Shown piece by piece: positions 1-5,557 of a stretch of DNA of 5,557 nucleotides; the first letter of the stretch is position 1; each line of letters opens with the position of its first letter. The notes under the pieces were generated by a model. The model did not search any database. It was not told the DNA's origin and saw nothing but the letters and a program-made list of their open reading frames with translations. Made by a program: the position numbers and the translations under genes. The DNA lies in NCBI GenBank assembly GCA_007128675.1, contig SKWY01000323.1, positions 1 to 5,557 on the forward strand. The letters run 5' to 3'. The DNA comes from Deltaproteobacteria bacterium. Its GTDB lineage: Bacteria > Myxococcota > Myxococcia > SLRQ01.

Positions 1-1569
1 ATCGTCGACGGTGGAGTCACGCCCCATCAGTTCAGCCTGAACTATGCCGACCCCATACAGCCAAACGAGCGGTATCTTTTCGTTCACTCCAGCAGCGACC
101 CCTGCGGTCTGCCAGCCGACTTCATCTACTCATCCGTCAGGTTCGCGGTGACGACCCCCGAGGAAGCGGCCATCGTCTGCCTTCCCGGTCCTGACGGCAT
201 GCCCCCCGGCGCCGAGACTTGGGAGCTGGCGAGCGGCGAGACAGCCTACATAGTGGACATGGTGGAGTTCGACGCCTCCGATCTTCCTCGGGGATACAGC
301 CTCGCGAGGTTCTCGGACGGCAACTGGGGCCGCACATGGGATGGTCCCTACTGTACGGTGCCGGGCGAAGGGACGGAGTACGGAAGCCCCGGCCAGCCGA
401 ACGCGAATCCGCCCGCCTGCCCTTGCCCGGCGGATCTCGTCATGACCGAGGCAATGTTCGACCCCGACGGCGGCGGCAGCGAGTGGTTCGAGCTTCACAA
501 CGCCGGCAACGAGACGATCAGCCTTCACTGCTACTCGGTGATAAGCCAACGATGGGAAAGCGATGAGCAGCGATACGAAGAAAGAGACCGCTGGGCCGCC
601 GCGTCGCTAGAGGAGCCTCCATCTCTGGCTCCAGGTCAGTACCTAGTCGTGGACAAGGGAGATTGCGAGGCCTTCGAGATGGAGAACTGTGTTCCCCTCG
701 AGGGAGGGTTCACGATGTACTCCACCATTGAGGGCGCCTTCGATACGGTCTGCGAAGACTCCAGCGGAGCCGAGCGCCTCGTCGACAGGGTCGCCTACAA
801 CCGCTCGGTCCATCCGAGACAGCAGGGCTACTCGCTGCAGCTCGACAACCGCTACATCAGCTCGTCAGAGCGCGAGTACTGGTATCGCTGGTGCAGAAGC
901 GACCCTGTCTATGAGACCCTGACCACCGACGATGGGCAGGTGGACAACCATGGCACTCCCGGAGCCGCGAACCACACATGCCCGGATGTTCCGAACTGGC
1001 CTGCCGAAGGCGAGCTTGTCATCACTGAGATCATGGGTCGTAGCCGGTCCCACAACAACAGGTGGTTCGAGCTCCACAACCCCGGCCAGCAGACGATGTC
1101 TCTCGATGGCTGCATCATCACGAGGGTCAGCGCAACTGGCACAGCCTCCCGCACGACCCTTCCGGTTGGGGGCGGAGCGCTGGTGAGCCCGGGCGCCTGG
1201 CAGGTGTTCGCCCGGCCGACCATGCCCTGTCCGAACAACACTTCTTGTATTCAGTGGCCGAGCACCTCTCTGACATTGACCGAGGTCGGCACCGTCCGCA
1301 TCGAGTGCCCCCGCCTCGACGATCCCACCGGAACCTCGTCCGCCGTCGTCGACAGCCTGGTCTATGATTATGACGACGATCATTTCGGAGACGTGCCGAC
1401 CAGCTTCCGAGCCCTGGTTCTTCGCCCGGATCGATTGAGCAACCCCCACTTCCCCTCCGCATGGTACGTGGCGACGACCGATCAGGCCTATGAGGCCGTG
1501 GACGCCGACGGCCAGCCAAGCGGAGACTTCGAGTACGGCACCCCCGGCTCGGCCAACCCCACGCCCTGA
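1..1569 (+). CDS. Exported multi-lamin-tail-domain (LTD) protein, 5'-truncated
   Basis: The frame is open from base 1, so the N-terminus lies upstream; the in-frame GTG at 148 is internal. The visible part is 522 residues and reads as LTD units in tandem: the end of one (about residues 1-136), a complete one (about 144-324) and another (about 338-519). Complete units open with a strand like LVMTEAMF or LVITEIMG, followed by the hallmark WFELHN (162-167 and 355-360). All three units close with a G-[ST]-P-G-x-(x)-A-N signature (128-136, 318-324, 513-519). LTDs are small immunoglobulin-like beta domains; in bacteria they occur mostly in secreted or surface proteins and are thought to mediate binding. 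Cysteines recur at similar places in the units (C35/C60, C222/C230/C251, C410/C416/C436), and C-P linkers join them, suggesting disulfides and therefore export. The signal peptide and any catalytic domain would be outside the window. The next gene starts 2 bases after the stop. The LTD assignment is strong; the biological role is unknown. Confidence 0.85.
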   Translation: MVDGGVTPHQFSLNYADPIQPNERYLFVHSSSDPCGLPADFIYSSVRFAVTTPEEAAIVCLPGPDGMPPGAETWELASGETAYIVDMVEFDASDLPRGYSLARFSDGNWGRTWDGPYCTVPGEGTEYGSPGQPNANPPACPCPADLVMTEAMFDPDGGGSEWFELHNAGNETISLHCYSVISQRWESDEQRYEERDRWAAASLEEPPSLAPGQYLVVDKGDCEAFEMENCVPLEGGFTMYSTIEGAFDTVCEDSSGAERLVDRVAYNRSVHPRQQGYSLQLDNRYISSSEREYWYRWCRSDPVYETLTTDDGQVDNHGTPGAANHTCPDVPNWPAEGELVITEIMGRSRSHNNRWFELHNPGQQTMSLDGCIITRVSATGTASRTTLPVGGGALVSPGAWQVFARPTMPCPNNTSCIQWPSTSLTLTEVGTVRIECPRLDDPTGTSSAVVDSLVYDYDDDHFGDVPTSFRALVLRPDRLSNPHFPSAWYVATTDQAYEAVDADGQPSGDFEYGTPGSANPTP

Positions 1570-1574
1570 CGATG
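1567..1574 (+). promoter_or_regulatory. Stop/start junction, probable translational coupling
   Basis: The LTD gene stop (TGA, 1567-1569) is separated by CG from the ATG (1572-1574) of the MBL lipoprotein gene. No convincing Shine-Dalgarno sequence lies in the C-rich stretch before the ATG. Reinitiation by ribosomes finishing the LTD gene is therefore the likely way the second gene is translated. The coupling itself is inferred. Confidence 0.5.
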
Positions 1575-2627
1575 ACAAGACTCCTTCATCTCGCCTCTTT
1601 GGGCGCGGCGGCGATCCTTCTGCTCTTTGGTACGGGCTGTCCAAGCCCATGTGCCCTGCCCATCCCCAACCCGGAGAAGCTTTCGTTCTACATGGTGAAC
1701 GTAGGTCAAGGAGACGCGGCCTTCCTGCTAGCGCCCAACGGGGACCGCATGCTAATCGACGCCGGCGAGCCGGAGCCGGCGCAAAGCAGCCTCTTGCCCG
1801 TGCTCTCGGAGATACTCGGAGAGCCAGAGCCCTTCGACGTGGTCATTGCGACTCACTTCCATTACGACCATGTCGGAGGCATGCAGGTCCTAGCCGATGA
1901 AGGCTGGCTTTCCACGAGCACCGTTTTTTACGATCCGGGCGAGCAGGGTGAAGCGAACTTTGGCGTGTACCACGGCTACACGAGCGCCACCTGTGGAGAA
2001 GAGTGCCGCTTTACTCCCGAGCCTGAAGAGATCATACCCTTTGGCGGCGACGCCATCACCGTCACGGTGCTGGCCGCGGACGGCAAGATATATCCCGGCG
2101 GGTACTCGCTGGATTCCTCGACGAACGGACGCAGCATCGCCGTGATGATCTCTTGGGGCGAGTTCGACCTCTACACCGGCGGCGATCTGACGACCGACGT
2201 GGCGGAGCCCTTGGCGGGCCGGGGCCTAATGGCTGGGACCGACGTCTATCGTGCCCACCACCACGGTTCGAACGACGGGAACACCCTCACGATTCTCGAT
2301 GCGCTCTCGCCCCAAGCGGTGCTGGTATCCCTTGGTAACTCGAGATCCTGTGGGCCCGGATACAATCGCTACGGCCATCCCCGCCAGGGTTTCTTGAATG
2401 CCCTTCGAGCAGTGAGGCCTTTGCCCGTGCTCTACCAAACCGAGACCGGAGGTAGGGCAGTAGACTCCGACACCTTTTGCGAGGTCCAGGACTGGGACCG
2501 AGACCGCCGTGACTATGGCGATCTATCCGTGGTGAAGGAAGCCGGTCACGTGCTGGTCCAAACCAACGGAAGCACCTTCAGCATCAGCCCCGAGTGCGGA
2601 GAGAGACGCGAGTTCACCGCGCGCTGA
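1572..2627 (+). CDS. ComEC/Rec2-like metallo-beta-lactamase-fold hydrolase, predicted lipoprotein
   Basis: This 351-residue protein begins with a signal peptide: T2-R3, a hydrophobic core at about 4-19, then GTG-C with candidate lipidated Cys23. The lipobox is loose because position -3 is Gly rather than Leu. The ATG at 1572 is chosen because it supplies this signal; the next Met is residue 41, inside the fold. The MBL domain starts with VNVGQGDA (42-49), the ComEC-type entry strand, then IDAG (D63). The metal motif HFHYDH follows (H95, H97, D99, H100), then NGRS (185-188), TGGD (D205) and HHHGS (229-233). NRYGHP (265-270) is the ComEC family's late signature. All expected metal ligands for a two-metal hydrolase are present except a clear motif-3 histidine, which is often absent in ComEC-like members. 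In ComEC this domain is fused to a membrane channel and is implicated in degrading DNA; here there is no channel, only the hydrolase anchored in the envelope. The substrate is likely nucleic acid or another phosphodiester (inferred). It is not named comEC because the competence and channel domains are absent. Confidence 0.88.
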   Translation: MTRLLHLASLGAAAILLLFGTGCPSPCALPIPNPEKLSFYMVNVGQGDAAFLLAPNGDRMLIDAGEPEPAQSSLLPVLSEILGEPEPFDVVIATHFHYDHVGGMQVLADEGWLSTSTVFYDPGEQGEANFGVYHGYTSATCGEECRFTPEPEEIIPFGGDAITVTVLAADGKIYPGGYSLDSSTNGRSIAVMISWGEFDLYTGGDLTTDVAEPLAGRGLMAGTDVYRAHHHGSNDGNTLTILDALSPQAVLVSLGNSRSCGPGYNRYGHPRQGFLNALRAVRPLPVLYQTETGGRAVDSDTFCEVQDWDRDRRDYGDLSVVKEAGHVLVQTNGSTFSISPECGERREFTAR

Positions 2628-2668
2628 GGCCTTTGCCTTTCCTATGACGGTAGGGGCCTGCTCCTTTT
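2627..2668 (+). terminator. Possible Rho-independent terminator of the LTD-MBL operon
   Basis: On the plus-strand transcript, bases 2627-2637 (AGGCCTTTGCC) can pair with 2649-2659 (GGTAGGGGCCT). The result is a continuous 11-pair stem with three G-U wobbles and an 11-base loop. It is followed by GCTCCTTTTC, a weak U-run. The stem starts on the last base of the MBL gene stop codon. On the opposite strand the wobbles become A-C mismatches, so the structure favours plus-strand transcripts. The short, interrupted U-run keeps confidence low. Confidence 0.35.
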
Positions 2669-2753
2669 CGTCCACGAGCAGACGCGCATCTCGGCCCAGA
2701 GCATAGACATGAGCGAGCCGCAAGGAGCACGGCGGATCCACTGCGGCGAAAGC
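2628..2753. other. Convergent intergenic spacer
   Basis: These 126 bases separate the two convergent operons. Apart from the hairpin at the left edge there is a 6-bp inverted repeat (CTGCTC at 2658-2663, GAGCAG at 2676-2681). It has a 12-base loop and no adjacent T-run, and it overlaps the foot of the larger hairpin, so the two could not form together. I see no small gene, and no clear terminator for the minus-strand glycosyltransferase transcript. Confidence 0.6.
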
Positions 2754-3968
2754 TCATGCGAGCCTGTGGCAAACTAGGTCGTAAACACCCGCCACTACCT
2801 CGGCAACGGCGCGCCAAGGGTTTGCCTCGCAAAAGGCGCGAGCAGCCGTTGAAAGCGAGCGTTGAAGCTCCCTGTCTCGAAGCAGCCTGAGGATACCGCT
2901 AGAAAGAGCATCGGCGCTGCTTGCAACCGCGAGCACTCCCGACTCTTTCCCCAGGCCCTTGGCGGCCGGCTCGCAGGCAACCACCGGAACTCCTAGCCCC
3001 AGCGCATTGAGCATCTTGATCGGGTAGCCTCCACCGCCCGTTCTCGGGATGACGACCGCACGAGCCGATCCAAGCAACGACAGAGCTTCCATATGCGACT
3101 TTGCCCGAATAAGGCATACCCCCGGCATGGTTGCCAGCTCCTTCGGTCCATCATCGTGCGTGACGAGGGCCAGCCTCGCCCTAGGCAGCTCGCGAAGCAC
3201 ACGGGGCCAAGCGGCAACCAAGAGATGGAGGGACTGATACGGATCGAGGTTTCCGGGATAAACCACCCAGTCAACATCCTCCGGCAGCTTGGGAAAGCTG
3301 GACAGGTAAGGTGGGCGGCTCACTCCAGGGGGCAAAACGGTAACCCTGCCTTTCTCGAGGGAGGCTGTCTCCAAGGCATCCTGGTCGAGAGTGAGCACCC
3401 AATCCGCCAAGCGAGGGACCAGATGATCCAGAACGCTCCCAAAGCCGCCTGCCCCTTTGGTGAGGCCTCTATTCAAGATCGCCCTGGTCCTCGATGCTCG
3501 TCTCATTGGACGGTTCGAGAAGCGAGCAGCTCCCGTCCAGGCGGCCAGCTCCTCGGCGAGAGAGCCGTGGATTTGGTGAACCACAGGGACTTGGAGAACC
3601 CGGCCCGCTATGGCGGCGGCTATTCCACCCTCATGATTATGGCCATGGATGACCGTGGGCTCGAGCGCTCGAACAGTTCGCATCAAGGTCGAAAGAAGCA
3701 AGGCGTCGTTGAATGGGCGGGCTAGTCTTGGCCTCGAGTCGAGATCCGCCCGGACAAAAGGAACTACGGGTGCGCGGTGAATCACCGCCTCGGGAGGAAG
3801 GCTCCCGCCGAGCCCCTCTCCATAGCAGAACAAATGAACCTCGTGACGAAGCTTTCCCAGCGCACGGCACAGCTCCGATACCCAGGCCTGGGTTCCGCGG
3901 GGAGCAGGAAAGGGCGAGGCGAGCACCATGGCCACTCGATGAGGGGCCTGCGAATTTCGAGCAGCCAT
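2754..3968 (-). CDS. Family 4 (GT-B fold) glycosyltransferase
   Basis: This 404-residue protein is predicted to be cytoplasmic and transfers a sugar from a nucleotide-activated donor, probably onto a surface glycan or glycolipid precursor. No signal peptide or membrane span is evident. The N-terminal acceptor half begins with SPFPAPRGTQ (18-27), the family's glycine-containing loop, and continues through HGHNHEGG (108-115) and HQIHG (131-135). The C-terminal donor half starts near PPG (213-215), with YPGNLDPYQ (237-245). It ends with a GGGGYPIKMLNALGLG block (311-326) before VPVVA, which corresponds to the nucleotide-sugar site. The usual EX7E motif there is altered: Asn321 sits where the second Glu is expected, and the Pro-to-Asn spacing is two residues longer than the canonical Pro-to-Glu spacing. 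Full length is normal for GT4. The ATG shares one base with the stop of the upstream phosphodiesterase gene, so the two are co-translated. Donor and acceptor cannot be predicted. Confidence 0.88.
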   Translation of the reverse strand: MAARNSQAPHRVAMVLASPFPAPRGTQAWVSELCRALGKLRHEVHLFCYGEGLGGSLPPEAVIHRAPVVPFVRADLDSRPRLARPFNDALLLSTLMRTVRALEPTVIHGHNHEGGIAAAIAGRVLQVPVVHQIHGSLAEELAAWTGAARFSNRPMRRASRTRAILNRGLTKGAGGFGSVLDHLVPRLADWVLTLDQDALETASLEKGRVTVLPPGVSRPPYLSSFPKLPEDVDWVVYPGNLDPYQSLHLLVAAWPRVLRELPRARLALVTHDDGPKELATMPGVCLIRAKSHMEALSLLGSARAVVIPRTGGGGYPIKMLNALGLGVPVVACEPAAKGLGKESGVLAVASSADALSSGILRLLRDRELQRSLSTAARAFCEANPWRAVAEVVAGVYDLVCHRLA

Positions 3969-3970
3969 CA
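3966..3970 (-). promoter_or_regulatory. TGATG stop/start overlap, translational coupling
   Basis: Read on the minus strand, 3970-3966 is TGATG: the TGA ends the phosphodiesterase gene and the ATG, sharing the A, begins the glycosyltransferase. The bases just upstream (CTTGGGTACCTGGAC) hold no strong Shine-Dalgarno sequence. This suggests the glycosyltransferase is translated mainly by terminating and reinitiating ribosomes, keeping its level tied to the upstream enzyme. Confidence 0.6.
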
Positions 3971-5557
3971 GTCCAGGTACCCAAGGGAGCGGAGCCGTTT
4001 TGCGATGATAGCCTCCTCATGCGCGGTATATGAGGAGCCTCCAGGCAAAGATGGGGAATTGGACCTGCCTTGGCTTTCGGGCTTGCCCACGAGGGAGGGC
4101 CACTCCAGGTCGCTTGGCGGGCTGACCCCACAAAGGGACATCATGGTCGGCGCACAAGCTCCTATCGGCACTAGGCCGAGGTCGCAGGGTTCACTCCAGC
4201 ACCCCGCGCCGGCAAGAACCAGCATGCCCTCCCGCCGATGTGTCCCCGTCGGACCACGGCCCTTGCCTCCAAGCTTCTCCTTTCCCGTCAAACGAGCCAC
4301 ACAGGGGCCTTTGCGACCTCTGGAGGGAAGCACGGTGTACCGATACCCCGACACCTTGCCCGGCACGAAGTAGATGTCCGGAGCCTCCTCAACTGCCGGT
4401 CCATCAAGGATCTCCTCCCTCCGTCTCACCAGCTCGACGACGGGTTCTCCATCCATGGGGTCCTTTAGGTCCAGCAACGTCGACGAGACGAGAGCTGCTA
4501 CCGCGTCCACCTCCTCTGGCGCGATTACACCCGAGGGTTCCCGATCCCGCACATTCAAACGCACGCTTGGCGCATAAGTGAGCTCCTCACTGAAGGCAAG
4601 TGTTCGAAAGAGATCGACTCCCTCTAACCGGCGCCGGCTCTCGACAAGGCTCGCTGCCCTTTGAAAACGCCTGACGAGGAGTTCCTTTAGCCGAGCAGGC
4701 AGCCAGCGAAGCGCTGCGCCCCTGGCCAGGGACTCCAGCCCCCCCAAGGCTCGCCGTTTATCCTCGAGATCGACGAAGCAAAGAAGTCCCGCCCGCTCCA
4801 AGGCTCTATTCGGATGAAAGATGCGATCGGAGGCGCCCTCCATGCCATGGTCACTGGCTATCATGACAGCCGCGTTGCCTGCTTGCACGACAAGCTCGCC
4901 GATGATTCGGTCGGCGGCTCGGTAGACATCGGCTATCGTGCCAGCCACCTGCCTCGACACGTGAGCCGGCCGACGTGGGCTGCTCGAGTCATGGTGAGCA
5001 AAAAAGTGATGGGCGGCGGTGTCGGTCTCGCCTAGATGAACCAGAAAGAGATCCCATGGCTTTGCCCCCATCAGGGCTCGTGCAATCCTTCGTTTGCGCT
5101 CGAGCCCCCACAGAAGCCGCTCTCTAGCCTTCTCATGCCATCCAGCCCCGACCTTCAGCTCGTCCACATCAGCAAATACCCAGCGGCCGTGCCTAGCCGC
5201 GACACTCCGGTATGTCTCTTCTGGGCGCGCGAAGCCGGGCCCGGGCCCAAGGGCGACAGGAGCGTCGAAACCCGAGAGAACAAAGCCTCCAGGTAGATCG
5301 GCCGGTGGCCAGGTTCCAGGGAGCCCGACACAGGCCACCCTCCTCCCGGCATTGGAGAGATGTTCCAGTACGGTCGGAACCCTCCTTGCCGCTCCTCCCC
5401 CCGAAAACCGCACCTCGTAGCTCCCCACAATCCACCGTGTGAAATCCAAGACGCCGTGCCTTCCTGGGTTCACGCCAGTAAGAAAGGTCGTCCAGGCGGG
5501 AAAAGTAACGGGAGGGAAAGTGCTCTTCAAGACGGCCCTCGCCGCATCGGAGCGAGA
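3968..5557 (-). CDS. Alkaline-phosphatase-superfamily phosphodiesterase / nucleotide pyrophosphatase-like protein, 5'-truncated
   Basis: The minus-strand frame is open to the window edge; 529 residues are visible. An in-frame TTG at 5530-5528 is internal, since the preceding nine codons keep the frame open and the family core has already begun. Numbering from base 5557, PPVTFPAW carries the probable nucleophile Thr18, followed by TGVNPGRHG (27-35). Metal ligands follow in superfamily order: D179 and H183 in GETDTAAHH, D236 and H237 in SDHGM, and H440 in GTHRREG. The first metal Asp, normally near the N-terminus, would lie in the missing part. Also typical of this predicted-phosphohydrolase branch are FHPNRALERAGLL (about 247-259), the REPSGVI block (339-345), and the Gly-Tyr near the C-terminal end (LRSLGYLD). 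The family hydrolyses phosphodiester or pyrophosphate bonds, or transfers phosphoryl groups, through a Thr intermediate with two metals. The neighbouring glycosyltransferase suggests a role in surface glycan or glycolipid metabolism (inferred). The substrate and whether the protein is exported are unknown. Confidence 0.87.
   Translation of the reverse strand, partial: SRSDAARAVLKSTFPPVTFPAWTTFLTGVNPGRHGVLDFTRWIVGSYEVRFSGGGAARRVPTVLEHLSNAGRRVACVGLPGTWPPADLPGGFVLSGFDAPVALGPGPGFARPEETYRSVAARHGRWVFADVDELKVGAGWHEKARERLLWGLERKRRIARALMGAKPWDLFLVHLGETDTAAHHFFAHHDSSSPRRPAHVSRQVAGTIADVYRAADRIIGELVVQAGNAAVMIASDHGMEGASDRIFHPNRALERAGLLCFVDLEDKRRALGGLESLARGAALRWLPARLKELLVRRFQRAASLVESRRRLEGVDLFRTLAFSEELTYAPSVRLNVRDREPSGVIAPEEVDAVAALVSSTLLDLKDPMDGEPVVELVRRREEILDGPAVEEAPDIYFVPGKVSGYRYTVLPSRGRKGPCVARLTGKEKLGGKGRGPTGTHRREGMLVLAGAGCWSEPCDLGLVPIGACAPTMMSLCGVSPPSDLEWPSLVGKPESQGRSNSPSLPGGSSYTAHEEAIIAKRLRSLGYLD

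Noticed and set aside
148..150. GTG as start of the LTD gene
   Set aside because: The frame is open upstream to base 1, and the residues before it (YLFVHS and following) already match an LTD strand seen in the other units, so the GTG is an internal Val.
865..1650. Long minus-strand open frame (261 codons) opposite the LTD gene
   Set aside because: It lies wholly antisense to a frame with clear LTD motifs and its end overlaps the MBL signal peptide. Its translation is low-complexity Arg/Gly/Ala-rich with no recognisable domain; long antisense frames are expected at this GC content.
1572..2627. Naming the MBL gene comEC
   Set aside because: Only the C-terminal hydrolase domain of ComEC is represented; the membrane channel (competence domain) is absent and a lipoprotein signal replaces it.
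2658..2681. CTGCTC/GAGCAG inverted repeat as a terminator
   Set aside because: The stem is only 6 bp with a 12-base loop and no T-run on either strand, and it competes with the better hairpin at 2627-2659.
3093..3725. Plus-strand open frame (210 codons) opposite the glycosyltransferase
   Set aside because: It is antisense to conserved GT4 motifs, with no recognisable domain and no ribosome-binding site that stands out.
3777..4373. Plus-strand open frame (198 codons) opposite the phosphodiesterase/glycosyltransferase junction
   Set aside because: It crosses the coupled junction of two well-supported genes on the other strand, and its Pro/Arg/Ser-rich translation shows no family motif.
5528..5530. 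TTG as start of the phosphodiesterase gene
   Set aside because: The frame continues to the window edge, and starting here would remove the first metal-binding segment the family needs just before the nucleophile Thr.

Overview
This is a high-GC window (near 60% by eye, not computed) with four protein-coding genes in two convergent pairs. There are no RNA genes, mobile elements or CRISPR arrays. Both outer genes run off the window, so neither operon's promoter is visible.

Left half, plus strand (1..2627): a truncated gene encodes an exported protein built of lamin-tail-domain (LTD) units, one partial and two complete. Two bases after its stop codon, a second gene encodes a predicted lipoprotein whose body is a metallo-beta-lactamase (MBL) fold hydrolase of the type found at the C-terminus of the DNA-uptake protein ComEC/Rec2. 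The 2-base gap implies translational coupling. The pair looks like a cell-surface module: an LTD adhesive or binding scaffold plus a secreted nuclease- or phosphodiesterase-like enzyme. LTDs and ComEC-type MBL domains are known as fusion partners in other bacteria; here they are separate, adjacent genes. A hairpin able to act as a terminator begins within the lipoprotein stop codon.

Right half, minus strand (5557..2754): the first gene in transcription order is a truncated alkaline-phosphatase-superfamily (type I phosphodiesterase / nucleotide pyrophosphatase) enzyme. It overlaps by one base (TGATG) a family 4 glycosyltransferase. This pair resembles part of a surface glycan or glycolipid gene cluster, but no substrate can be assigned. 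The two operons meet tail to tail across a 126-base spacer.

Organism: GC content, several-domain LTD surface proteins rich in cysteine and the loose lipobox are compatible with a myxobacteria-like or related deltaproteobacterial-grade Gram-negative bacterium, possibly uncultured. This is an inference from style; nothing in the window settles the taxonomy.
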